Shown here piece by piece: positions 18,437 through 27,426 of a stretch of 64,000 nt of DNA. Each line of letters begins with the position of its first letter. Position 1 is the stretch's first letter. Position numbers and translations under genes: made by a program. This stretch comes from Candidatus Albibeggiatoa sp. nov. NOAA. GTDB lineage: Bacteria; Pseudomonadota; Gammaproteobacteria; Beggiatoales; Beggiatoaceae. The notes under the pieces were generated by a model that worked only from the letters and a program-made list of their open reading frames with translations, did not search any database and had not been told where the DNA came from. Location: positions 1 through 64,000 of the forward strand of contig JAOXRS010000253.1 of NCBI GenBank assembly GCA_025800385.1. Direction: 5' to 3'.

Positions 18437-20332
18437 CTACTGTAATGGCTGCGCATCCAACAACATAAATAATGATGCCTCTGGATACGACTCACATTGC
18501 TCAACAGGTAAATACGCTAATTGTGCCTGCCAATTCACTATACCTTCGGTTGTCACAATTGATAACTGCGGAATTGATAAACCAAACCCATAAGATTCAG
18601 GTTTCAATTCTGGCATTTGACACGTTGGTGCAGTTAAACCACATGCTTGTGGATTTTGCTGACAATAAGCAATGCCCGCTGCATAACCTGCTTGATAACT
18701 ATCATCTGTATTGGTGTTTGTTGCTTCACCTTGACAACCGATAAGAGTGGCACTGGTTGGAGCTTGTAAGCCCGTGCCTTGCAACTGCATTCCAAATTCG
18801 ATTTGTGCTTGCGGTGCAATAGTTCGATTCCAATCTAAATTTTTAATACTGATTTGCGATTGATTTAGCGTGTAATCACCGTTCCATAAATTCGTGACTT
18901 GCGTTGTTGACTGTGGGAAAGTCCATTGTACTTGCCAGCCTTGAATCTCTGCTTGTCCCGTATTTTTCAAAAGGAAACGTAACACCATGCCATCTTGCCA
19001 TTGACTATCAATCACATAATCTAATTGACACTGACCAACTTGGGCTAAAGTTTGATAACTATTCGAACTTGTTGGCGGTGTGTTATCAGAACCGTTGTCC
19101 GCTGGTTGATTGTTAGCTGAATCAGAACCATTGTCCGTTGGCGTGTCAGGCGTTGTATCAGAACTGTTATCTGTCGGTATGTCAGTTGTAGAATCTGAAT
19201 CATTACCCGTTGATGTATCTGGATTGCTACCTGTCATTAAACGCTTCAACAAATCCACTTTATCCTGCCAAACGTTTTGCCAATCGTCTTGTAAAATCCC
19301 GCCTGTATCACCGCTATTCGGATTCCACGACCAGTAAAAAAAGTCTTGAATCCCTTTATCCAACATGTAATCAACTAACGCATCTTGCCAGATCACATCT
19401 TTCGCATCGCCGCCATGTCCGTATTTGCCGCCAAACTCGCCGAAAATGACTGTATAACCTTCATCCACCAAATAGCCAAAATGGGTGTCCCAAATCTCAG
19501 GCATATTGTTTGGGAAGTTGCCATCGTTGAAATAGCTCTGTCCGTACACATCAGGCCCATACACATGCGGGCTTAACACCAAACGATTTTTAGGAATATC
19601 ATCTAGTGGATAACATTTCATCGGTTCGAAGTTGCCACCCCACCAATGCGCTGTTGCACCGCTACACACAGGGTTATCAGCCACGCCTTCTACAAAAATC
19701 AAAATATCGTTATTGGCTGCCATTACTTCTGTTGCTGCGCGTTGTGATGCTAATCGCCAATCGGTTGCCGCGTCATCTGTACCCCATGTTGCATTGCCAT
19801 GTGGTTCATTTTTCAAGTCAATCCCTAAAAAATGCGAATTAGATTGATAGCGCGTTGCAACAAATTTCAAGTCATTAATCCAGTCTTGTTCTGAATAACC
19901 ATCGATATACCATAAATTAGAGATCGCTTGGCAATCTGGGCGGTGATGGTCTAATAAAAAATAAATGCCTTGTTTATCAAATTCAGCTAATACTTTATCG
20001 AATATTTCTAAGCTATTAAGCCCTTGCAAATCTGCATTTTTACTGTAGTCAATGGAGTTGGTCGAAACGCCTTGTAATGTAGTTGGACAAAATGGCACAC
20101 GTACCGCTGTAAAGCCTAACGACTTCATTTGGGTAATCATGTCTTTCCAATTACGTGACCATAAGCCATGCACCACATAGTTAGTAGTTTCAAAGCCAAA
20201 CCAGTTGACACCATAAATTGCAATCTGCTGTTGCTGATTATTGTATATTTTGCCATTTTCAGTATAAAAAGCTGAAGCAGGCATGGATATAACAAAAAAT
20301 AGCGTTATAACCAGTAAGTGTAAGGTTTTCAT
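18437..20332 (-). CDS. Secreted GH5 endoglucanase with CBM2 cellulose-binding module
   Basis: The 631-residue precursor has a signal peptide (to about 21) and a GH5 catalytic domain (about 25-370). The acid/base Glu176 lies in DLKNEPHG and the nucleophile Glu299 in VIFGEFGG. A low-complexity Asp/Ser/Thr/Pro linker (about 371-428) with TPTDNGSD-like repeats follows. A CBM2-type module (about 435-540) shows NTGQAEIQGWQVQW and ends in Cys. A further C-terminal region carries YQAGYAAGIAYCQQNPQACG and three more Cys. GH5 enzymes hydrolyse beta-1,4-glucans outside the cell. Its setting between nitrate genes is unexpected. The substrate could be cellulose or the cell's own glucan matrix. Confidence 0.92.
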   Translation of the reverse strand: MKTLHLLVITLFFVISMPASAFYTENGKIYNNQQQQIAIYGVNWFGFETTNYVVHGLWSRNWKDMITQMKSLGFTAVRVPFCPTTLQGVSTNSIDYSKNADLQGLNSLEIFDKVLAEFDKQGIYFLLDHHRPDCQAISNLWYIDGYSEQDWINDLKFVATRYQSNSHFLGIDLKNEPHGNATWGTDDAATDWRLASQRAATEVMAANNDILIFVEGVADNPVCSGATAHWWGGNFEPMKCYPLDDIPKNRLVLSPHVYGPDVYGQSYFNDGNFPNNMPEIWDTHFGYLVDEGYTVIFGEFGGKYGHGGDAKDVIWQDALVDYMLDKGIQDFFYWSWNPNSGDTGGILQDDWQNVWQDKVDLLKRLMTGSNPDTSTGNDSDSTTDIPTDNSSDTTPDTPTDNGSDSANNQPADNGSDNTPPTSSNSYQTLAQVGQCQLDYVIDSQWQDGMVLRFLLKNTGQAEIQGWQVQWTFPQSTTQVTNLWNGDYTLNQSQISIKNLDWNRTIAPQAQIEFGMQLQGTGLQAPTSATLIGCQGEATNTNTDDSYQAGYAAGIAYCQQNPQACGLTAPTCQMPELKPESYGFGLSIPQLSIVTTEGIVNWQAQLAYLPVEQCESYPEASLFMLLDAQPLQ

Positions 20333-20477
20333 CAGTGATAATTTCCTAATTTAAGTAGACACTGAATCACTTTAGCATATTCTAATAATGTTGCTTGTTA
20401 TCAAGCCTTACTTTGCAACACCCAAAATAGAGCTTTAAAATTACTAGGCTCATGTTTTTAAAACAAAGGAACCTAGT

Positions 20478-20747
20478 ATGTTTTGTTGTCAACAAATGAA
20501 ACAATTTATTGAACTAGATGATTTACCCATTATTTTTACTCCCAAATTCCGCGAGTTTGGCATTCTGTATTTAGATGGTGGTTCAGCTCACCAATGTATT
20601 AATTATTGCCCGTGGTGTGGAACAAAGCTTCCTACTTCCCTTAGAGATCAATGGTGCGATATTATTTTAGATGTCCTAAAGTTAGAGCCTGACGACCCTA
20701 ACATCCCTAAAAAATATTTAACCGATGAATGGTATAAGCAAAAATAA
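20478..20747 (+). CDS. Small zinc-ribbon-like protein (DUF6980-like)
   Basis: The 89-residue protein carries CCQQM near its N terminus and CPWCGTKLP in the middle, so four Cys could form a zinc site. The segment YLDGGSAHQCINYCPWCG resembles small phage- and bacteria-encoded proteins of the DUF6980 type. There is no signal peptide. AAAGGAACC precedes the ATG. It is a single gene between divergent and convergent neighbours. Its function is unknown. Confidence 0.6.
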   Translation: MFCCQQMKQFIELDDLPIIFTPKFREFGILYLDGGSAHQCINYCPWCGTKLPTSLRDQWCDIILDVLKLEPDDPNIPKKYLTDEWYKQK

Positions 20748-20775
20748 GATAAATCTTAAATTGTCTGCTACCAAA

Positions 20776-21219
20776 TTATATCCATCGTCTAACTTTGGTT
20801 TTATACTCCAAATAAGCCTCGCCAAATACTCTTTCCATGGCTTTTTCTTCAAATGGGATATACCAACGGTCTGTAATCACTAAAAAACTGATTGCAATGA
20901 CAATCGTAGATGCATCACCCAATATAATGGCAATGCCAAATAAAGCAGTGACAAAACCGACATACATTGGATTACGACTAAACTTAAATATTCCATCAGT
21001 GACCAATACATTGGGATCGTCAAATGTTTCGATATTGGTTTCTTTTTTCTCAAATACCTGACTACCATGTATCGCAATACCAATTCCCACAATAAACGGG
21101 GCTGCTCCGATCAAACTCAGTGGAAAACTAAGCCACTGATAAACTGGGTAAAACCACCACAATACAAGCATTAACACAATACAAATCAAAAATAATACTG
21201 GTGGAATGATTTTCTGCAT
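20776..21219 (-). CDS. Isoprenylcysteine carboxyl methyltransferase-family membrane protein
   Basis: The 147-residue protein has about four transmembrane helices and the C-terminal SAM-binding signature of the ICMT/PEMT family: RNPMYVGF, then EEKAMERVFGEAYLEYKTKVRRW. The start at 21219 is preceded by AAGGAAATAA; an upstream in-frame start at 21258 is less likely. In bacteria such proteins methylate small or lipid substrates, rarely defined. It ends 29 bases from the stop of the convergent zinc-ribbon gene. Confidence 0.8.
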   Translation of the reverse strand: MQKIIPPVLFLICIVLMLVLWWFYPVYQWLSFPLSLIGAAPFIVGIGIAIHGSQVFEKKETNIETFDDPNVLVTDGIFKFSRNPMYVGFVTALFGIAIILGDASTIVIAISFLVITDRWYIPFEEKAMERVFGEAYLEYKTKVRRWI

Positions 21220-21312
21220 GATTATTTCCTTATTAAAAGAATCAACTAAATAAACCATTACACCCTATGACGATTTAATTGAAAAACAAGGCTTTTTGCC
21301 GATTTTCTATTT

Positions 21313-23976
21313 TTACGCCTTAGCCAACAACTCCTTCAACTCAGGTACACAAGAACCACAATTGCCACCTGCTTTTAGCTTCTCAGTAATTTGCGCCACA
21401 TCGGTTAAATTTTGCTCTTTCACCACTTTCAAAATTGTATTTTTCCCAACACCAAAACAAGAACACACAATCTTGCCCGCATCATCTTTTTTCTGTGCAG
21501 GTTGTCCTAACAATAAATTAATCCGCTCATCTAATGACAACTCATCTTTGACAAACAAATCTTGTAACCAATCCCGCTCAGGCAATTGCGCATCTGGACT
21601 GATAAACACACAGGCTTGCAATTTGCCATCAACAATCTTAGCGTAACGATAATAGCCTTTAGCACGGTCTTGATATTCCAGCCATTCCCAATCTTTTTCC
21701 TGAAAATGCTCGATAATCCAGTCTTTCCAAGATTCAGGCGTAGTTTCTCCCGCTAACTCATATCGCCAGCTTTGTTTACCGCGAATTTTCACCCCATAAG
21801 TCAATTGGTTGTGCAACGATTCAGGTAAATCCATACCTTGACGTAACAAAATAAACGCTTGCCATTCAGGTTGATACGCACGGATTGCCACAGGGGTTTG
21901 TTTAAATTCAGGTTGTCCAGAAATCGGATCAAAATAAGGAGAAATTAGCTTGCCGACTGAACCTTGCTCATTATTTTCTTTGCTCCAGTGCATCGGAATA
22001 AACACATCGCCTTGCGCCTGACTGCTGGTCAATTGGACTCGAATCACGCCTTGTCCCACCGCACTATTAATCTCGGCTAAACCACCATCTTGTAAACCTA
22101 AATTCAAGCCATCTTTAGGATGAATCGCCATTAATGGTTCAGGAATATGTGCCACCAAACGCGCCGACTTACCCGTGCGAGTCATGGTGTGCCATTGGTC
22201 ACGAATCCGCCCCGTATTCAGCATAAACGGATATTGTGTGTTAACTTGACCTTGTGGCAAACGCGGTTCAATCGCAATCAGTTGTGCCTTGCCCGACTCA
22301 TGGAAATAACATCCATCAGTGAATAAGCGCGCTGTAGGCTGATAACCATTTTCAGTTTTAAATACAGGCCACTGCACAGGTGAAAGCTGTTGATAATCTT
22401 CATCACTGAGATTGTCCAAACCAGACAAATCTAAATCACGCAAACCATTATTTTCAAACCCTGTTAAGGCGGCATATTCGCGGAAAATCTGTGCATTATT
22501 TTGATAATTAAATGCTTGCTCAAATCCCATGCGTTGTGCGACTTGATTCAAAATCCACCAATCGGGTTTGGCTTCCGCAGGTGGCGATAAAAACGCACGT
22601 TGACGAGAAATACAACGTTCGGAGTTGGTCACTGAACCATCTTTTTCACCCCAACCCAAAGCAGGCAAACGCACATGCGCATGTTGAATTGTATCGGTAT
22701 TGTTGACGCAATCGGACACTACAACAAATTCGCAGGATTCAAGTGCGGCTTTAACATTATCCACATCAGGCATACTGACCAGCGGATTAGTCGCCATAAT
22801 CCAAAGGGCTTTGATTTTGCCTGCTTTCACCGCATTGAATAAATCAACCGCTTTAAGTCCTGCTTGTTGTGCAAGATTATCGGTTTGCCAAAAACGCCCG
22901 ACCATGTCTAAATCGTCAGGTTTGAAATCAGTGTGAGCAACCAATTGATTAGACAATGCGCCGACTTCACGCCCGCCCATCGCATTGGGTTGACCCGTAA
23001 CCGAAAACGCACCCATGCCAACTTTACCAATTTTACCTGTCGCCAAGTGACAATTGATGATGCTGTTGACTTTATCTGTACCGCTGCTGGATTGATTGAT
23101 GCCTTGAGAATAAACGGTGACGACTTTTTGAGTTTTGGCGAATGCCTGATAAAATGCTGCAACTTCCTGTTCTTCTAAACCACATTGCTGTGCCACAATC
23201 GGAATCGAACCACTGGATTTTTTCGCTGCGTCTAATGCTTTGGAAAAACCTTGGGTATGTTGTTCTAAATAATCGTAATCTAAATGGTCATTGTTACGTA
23301 AGAATTGTAATAAGCCATTGAATAACCACGCATCTGTGCCCGCTTTTAAGGCAATATGTTGGTCGGCAATGTCACAAGTCGCAGTTTGACGAGGATCGAT
23401 ATTAATGACTTTGAGTTCTGGACGTTGTTTTTTCGCAGCGTTAATCCGTTGATATAACACAGGATGACACCATGCTAAATTGCTGCCCGTCAAAATGATT
23501 AAATCTGCCTGCTCCAAATCTTCATAACTACACGGCACAGTATCGCTGCCAAACGCGCGTTTATGCCCTGCAACGCTGGAAGCCATACACAAACGGGAAT
23601 TGGTATCAATGTTACCGCTGCCGATAAACCCTTTCATGAGCTTATTGGCAACATAATAGTCTTCAATCAACAATTGCCCTGACACATAAAATGCCACCGA
23701 ATCTGCACCGTACTCTTGAACAGTCTGTTTAAATTTCTGCGCAACTGTATCTAACGCGGTATCCCAATCGCTGCGTTGTCCATTGATTTCAGGATATAAC
23801 AAGCGGTCGTCTAAACTCAGAGTTTCGCCCAATGCTGACCCTTTGGAACACAATCGCCCAAAATTGGCAGGATGGGTTTTGTCGCCTTTGATGGTGACGC
23901 TTGCGTCGGGATTGACCGTTGCAACCACCCCACAACCGACACCGCAGTAAGGACAAGTGGTTTGTACGCTAGACAT
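21313..23976 (-). CDS. nasA: Assimilatory nitrate reductase, molybdopterin catalytic subunit
   Basis: The 887-residue cytoplasmic enzyme reduces nitrate to nitrite. The N-terminal [4Fe-4S] site uses Cys8, Cys11, Cys15 and Cys43. The Mo-bisMGD regions follow (SRLCMASSVAGHKRAFG, GREVGALSNQL). The C-terminal about 50 residues form a BFD-like [2Fe-2S] domain with CSCFGVG and GGNCGSC, as in NasA/NasC of proteobacteria. It follows nirD by 3 bases, forming nirB-nirD-nasA. The electron donor gene (NasB or ferredoxin) is not present here. Confidence 0.95.
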   Translation of the reverse strand: MSSVQTTCPYCGVGCGVVATVNPDASVTIKGDKTHPANFGRLCSKGSALGETLSLDDRLLYPEINGQRSDWDTALDTVAQKFKQTVQEYGADSVAFYVSGQLLIEDYYVANKLMKGFIGSGNIDTNSRLCMASSVAGHKRAFGSDTVPCSYEDLEQADLIILTGSNLAWCHPVLYQRINAAKKQRPELKVINIDPRQTATCDIADQHIALKAGTDAWLFNGLLQFLRNNDHLDYDYLEQHTQGFSKALDAAKKSSGSIPIVAQQCGLEEQEVAAFYQAFAKTQKVVTVYSQGINQSSSGTDKVNSIINCHLATGKIGKVGMGAFSVTGQPNAMGGREVGALSNQLVAHTDFKPDDLDMVGRFWQTDNLAQQAGLKAVDLFNAVKAGKIKALWIMATNPLVSMPDVDNVKAALESCEFVVVSDCVNNTDTIQHAHVRLPALGWGEKDGSVTNSERCISRQRAFLSPPAEAKPDWWILNQVAQRMGFEQAFNYQNNAQIFREYAALTGFENNGLRDLDLSGLDNLSDEDYQQLSPVQWPVFKTENGYQPTARLFTDGCYFHESGKAQLIAIEPRLPQGQVNTQYPFMLNTGRIRDQWHTMTRTGKSARLVAHIPEPLMAIHPKDGLNLGLQDGGLAEINSAVGQGVIRVQLTSSQAQGDVFIPMHWSKENNEQGSVGKLISPYFDPISGQPEFKQTPVAIRAYQPEWQAFILLRQGMDLPESLHNQLTYGVKIRGKQSWRYELAGETTPESWKDWIIEHFQEKDWEWLEYQDRAKGYYRYAKIVDGKLQACVFISPDAQLPERDWLQDLFVKDELSLDERINLLLGQPAQKKDDAGKIVCSCFGVGKNTILKVVKEQNLTDVAQITEKLKAGGNCGSCVPELKELLAKA

Positions 23977-23979
23977 GAG

Positions 23980-24297
23980 TTAGTCCGCCAAAGTCAATAT
24001 TAATGTACCGTCGGCTTGGGCTTCAATCGGCAAGGTGTTGACACAGCCAGAATCGGGGGCTTGCACTTTGCCTGACGTAAGGTCGATGCGCCAATTGTGT
24101 AATGGACAGATCACTATATTGCCTGCAACGATACCTTGAGATAAAGGTCCTTGCTTGTGTGGACATTGGTCTCTTAAAGCAAATACGTCGTCATTGCGGG
24201 TTCTGAAAATCGCATAACGTCCGTTTGGGGTTTCGACTGTAGTCGCGCCCATTTGTGGAATGTCGTTCAGTGTGCCGATGGTAAATTGCTGGCTCAT
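23980..24297 (-). CDS. nirD: Nitrite reductase small subunit, Rieske type
   Basis: The 105-residue protein is a Rieske [2Fe-2S] subunit of NADH-dependent nitrite reductase. Ligand motifs are CPHKQG (Cys45, His47) and CPLHNW (Cys64, His67). Many NirD proteins have lost these ligands, so the intact set is notable. It is the second gene of the nirB-nirD-nasA operon, with nasA starting 3 bases after its stop. It supports NirB in six-electron reduction of nitrite to ammonium. Confidence 0.92.
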   Translation of the reverse strand: MSQQFTIGTLNDIPQMGATTVETPNGRYAIFRTRNDDVFALRDQCPHKQGPLSQGIVAGNIVICPLHNWRIDLTSGKVQAPDSGCVNTLPIEAQADGTLILTLAD

Positions 24298-24359
24298 GTT
24301 GGGTTGTCCTTGGTTAAATCTAGGGACTGCTTGCTGAGAATTTGCAGCCCAGAGATAAA

Positions 24360-26801
24360 TTAAGCTTCGATACGTTTCAATGGTTTAAATTGTGGAGACT
24401 CTGGTTTTTTCGCTAATTCCGCCCAAGGGTCTATCTGTGAAATTTCCTGTGAAGCTAAGAACCGCTCATACAACGCTTTGCGTTCCTCCGCATCATCCAC
24501 AATAATTTCTTGCACATATTTCAAACCAACACGCTCAATCCAAGGGGCTGTCCGTTCCAAATAATGGGCTTGTTCACGATATAACTGCATAAACGCACCA
24601 CAATATTCTTGTACTTCTTCCTCGGTAGTGACTTTACACAACAAATCCGTCACTCGAACCTTAATACCGCCGTTGCCACCCACATGTAATTCCCAACCAG
24701 AATCCACAGCAACCACACCGAAATCTTTAATCGTTGCCTCAGCACAATTTCGCGGACAACCTGATACAGCAATTTTGAATTTATGTGGTGTCCATGAACC
24801 CCACGTCATTTTTTCCAGCTTAATCCCCATGCCCGTAGAATCCTGCGTGCCAAACCGACACCATTCCGAACCAACACAAGTCTTAACCGTGCGCAACGCC
24901 TTACCATATGCATGACCAGAGACAAAACCTGCTTTATTCAAATCTGCCCAAATATGCGGTAATTGCTCTTTAGTCAAACCAAATAAATCCAAACGTTGAC
25001 CACCTGTGACTTTAACCAACTTAACATCGTATTTATCCGCCACATCAGCAATCGCACGCAATTCTGCAGGATTGGTCACACCGCCCCACATTCTAGGAAC
25101 AACTGAATAAGTGCCGTCTTTTTGGATATTGCCGTGTGCACGTTCGTTAATAAAACGTGATTGGCTATCATCTTCAGCAACATTTGGGAAAGTACTAATC
25201 AGGTAATAATTCAGGGCAGGACGACAGGTTGCACAACCATCAGGTGTTTTCCAATCAAGGGCTTCAAATACGTCATGAATACTGGTTAATTTTTTTTCAA
25301 TGATTGCGTCTTTAACTTCATCGTGAGTTAAATCCGTACATTTGCACAAAGGCTTATGCGCGGGCGACGCAGAATAATCATTACCCAAAGTTGAAGCCAA
25401 TAATTGTTCAACCAACGCCGTACATGAACCGCAAGAATTCGAAGCTTTGGTATGGGCGCGAACATCATCTAAAGTAAATAAATTCTTTTTCACAATGGCA
25501 TCGACAATATCGCCTTTACACACACCGTTACAGCCGCACACTTCCGCATCGTCAGGCATGGTTAAAATGTGATCTTCATCGCCGTGACCACTATCGCCTA
25601 AATGCGCTTGACCGAATAATAATTTATCACGCATCGCACTAATATCAGTTTCATCGCGCATCAATTGGAAATACCAAGAACCGTCCAAAGTCGCGCCATA
25701 TAAAACCGCACCAATGATTTTATCATCTTCAATCACCAGCTTTTTATACACGCCGATGCTGGGGTCTTGGAAAATAATGTCTTCACTGTTGTCCGTACCC
25801 GTAAAATTGCCTGCTGAAAATAAATCGATGCCTGTCACTTTTAATTTCGTCGATGTAACTGAACCTTCATAACGCGAATAACCTAAATCAACCAAATGAT
25901 TAGCACAGACTTTGGCTTGTTCGAATAATGGTGCAACTAAACCGTACACTTGACCACGATGCTGCACACATTCACCAATTGCATAAATTTTCGGGTCATA
26001 CGTTTGCAAGGTGTCATCAACTAAAATCCCGCGCTCACATTGCAAACCTGCTTGCTGGGCTAAATTGATATTGGGGCGAATCCCCACCGCCATTACCACT
26101 AAATCTGCGTCAACCGTCGAGCCATCTTTAAATTTGACCGCGCTGACTTTGCCGTCTGTGCCAAGGATTTCTTCAGTTTGGGCTTCCATTTTGAAGTTTA
26201 AGCCCGTGTCTTCTAAAGAACGTTTTAATAAACTGGCAGCAGTCTTGTCTAATTGGCGTTCCATTAAAGTATCTAAAAGATGCACGACGGTAACGCTCAT
26301 ACCTTGTTTGCGTAAACCATTTGCCGCTTCTAAACCGAGTAAACCACCACCAATCACCACAGCATTTTTGCCTGTTTTAGCAGCGGATAACATGGTGTTG
26401 ACATCTTTAATATCACGGAAACCAATCACACCTTCTAACTGATGCCCCGGAACAGGAATAATGAATGCGGTAGAACCTGTGGCAACCAGCAAACGATCAT
26501 AATCGAGCACCGTACCGTTTTCGCCTTTCACTTGATTGCGTATACGGTCGATTTCAACCACTTTTTCATTTTTATATAAGGTGATGTTGTTCTCTGTGTA
26601 CCATTCAGCGGAATTTAAAATAATGTCGTCAATGGTTTTTTCGCCAGCGAGAACAGGAGAGAGTAGGATACGATTGTAATTTTCATGCGGCTCTTCACCA
26701 AATACGCTAATCTCATACATATCTGGTTCTAATTTAAGGATTTCCTCAACAGTACGCATCCCAGCCATACCGTTGCCGATGCACACGAGCTTCTTTTTCA
26801 C
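24360..26801 (-). CDS. nirB: NAD(P)H-dependent nitrite reductase large subunit
   Basis: The 813-residue cytoplasmic enzyme reduces nitrite to ammonium. An N-terminal FAD/NAD-binding domain begins KLVCIGNGMAGMRTVEE and has a second GGGLLGLEAA site. Two BFD-like [2Fe-2S] elements follow (CGCNGVCKG...SCGSC and CKCTD...GCATC). The siroheme/[4Fe-4S] domain has CVGSEWC and CPRNC. The start is a GTG preceded by AGGAGAAGT. It heads the operon with nirD and nasA. An FNR-type site upstream suggests oxygen- or nitrate-linked control. Confidence 0.95.
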   Translation of the reverse strand: MKKKLVCIGNGMAGMRTVEEILKLEPDMYEISVFGEEPHENYNRILLSPVLAGEKTIDDIILNSAEWYTENNITLYKNEKVVEIDRIRNQVKGENGTVLDYDRLLVATGSTAFIIPVPGHQLEGVIGFRDIKDVNTMLSAAKTGKNAVVIGGGLLGLEAANGLRKQGMSVTVVHLLDTLMERQLDKTAASLLKRSLEDTGLNFKMEAQTEEILGTDGKVSAVKFKDGSTVDADLVVMAVGIRPNINLAQQAGLQCERGILVDDTLQTYDPKIYAIGECVQHRGQVYGLVAPLFEQAKVCANHLVDLGYSRYEGSVTSTKLKVTGIDLFSAGNFTGTDNSEDIIFQDPSIGVYKKLVIEDDKIIGAVLYGATLDGSWYFQLMRDETDISAMRDKLLFGQAHLGDSGHGDEDHILTMPDDAEVCGCNGVCKGDIVDAIVKKNLFTLDDVRAHTKASNSCGSCTALVEQLLASTLGNDYSASPAHKPLCKCTDLTHDEVKDAIIEKKLTSIHDVFEALDWKTPDGCATCRPALNYYLISTFPNVAEDDSQSRFINERAHGNIQKDGTYSVVPRMWGGVTNPAELRAIADVADKYDVKLVKVTGGQRLDLFGLTKEQLPHIWADLNKAGFVSGHAYGKALRTVKTCVGSEWCRFGTQDSTGMGIKLEKMTWGSWTPHKFKIAVSGCPRNCAEATIKDFGVVAVDSGWELHVGGNGGIKVRVTDLLCKVTTEEEVQEYCGAFMQLYREQAHYLERTAPWIERVGLKYVQEIIVDDAEERKALYERFLASQEISQIDPWAELAKKPESPQFKPLKRIEA

Positions 26802-26859
26802 AGGGCACTTCTCCTAAAGATAGGAATCTATATTTTTCGATGAACACTTTCAGAGCTAG

Positions 26860-26901
26860 AGCATAAAGCAGACCAATTTATTAAACATTGATTTATATCA
26901 A
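26860..26901 (-). promoter_or_regulatory. Candidate FNR-activated nirB promoter
   Basis: TTGATTTATATCAA (26888-26901) is a perfect TTGAT-N4-ATCAA FNR/Anr box. On the minus strand TATGCT (26860-26865) lies with its centre 32 bases from the box centre, the spacing of class II FNR promoters. A start would then fall near 26853, about 50 bases before the nirB GTG. The -10 matches consensus at four of six positions. No regulator gene is in the window. Confidence 0.6.
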
Positions 26902-27160
26902 GTTATTGGTTTTTTAATAGTTGACTTTTGCACTGGGTTAGTGCTGACTGGTTAAATCGTGCACCGCAAAAAAACAATAATTTTATTGTGGTATTTATAA
27001 AAAACAAACGAAATCTATGCGGGAATTTATTTGTTAAATAATGGTTAAAAATGAATTATTTACTGTTAGGCAGAGTGGGATAAATGAATAAAGCAAAGCT
27101 GCTTAGAATAAGGAGAGAGAACCCAAAGTCGGAAAATAATCTAAAATACATTTTCAAACC

Positions 27161-27174
27161 TTGATCTATGTCAA
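27161..27174. promoter_or_regulatory. Second FNR/CRP-like box
   Basis: TTGATCTATGTCAA matches TTGAT-N4-ATCAA except for one base in the right arm. It lies in the same intergenic region, about 250 bases before the phosphatase gene and 360 bases from nirB. It could serve either. Confidence 0.4.
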
Positions 27175-27358
27175 TTTTTCTATAGTTGCGTATCACACTG
27201 AGTGAACAGTTATTGCTTGGTTTATGCACCAGAATAAGACAGACTTTAAAAGGATAGAAGTATTGTGATGATAAAAAGCAACTCGCTTTTACACCAAGCT
27301 CTATGAAAAGTAAGCTAAAGGTGTAATAAGATCAAGTCCATCCAATCGCAGGTTTAAA

Positions 27359-27376
27359 GTGACACTGTGCTGTCAC
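27359..27376. promoter_or_regulatory. Inverted repeat upstream of the phosphatase gene
   Basis: GTGACA-N6-TGTCAC is a perfect inverted repeat ending 50 bases before the chosen start. The right arm followed by CAATTT recalls half a Pho box, but the direct-repeat arrangement of PhoB sites is absent. It is a candidate operator for an unknown regulator. Confidence 0.35.
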
Positions 27377-27426
27377 AATTTCATGCTTTAATTCCCTGTT
27401 TCTTACCCACCCATGAGGAAGATGCT

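Noticed and set aside
20478-20747. Prophage or insertion-sequence remnant around the zinc-ribbon gene
   Set aside because: No transposase, integrase or terminal repeats are visible nearby.
26011-26442. 143-residue ORF opposite nirB
   Set aside because: It is the antisense shadow of a well-supported enzyme gene and has no family-like pattern.
27371-27388. PhoB box before the phosphatase gene
   Set aside because: Only one CTGTCA half is present; the direct repeat needed for a Pho box is missing.
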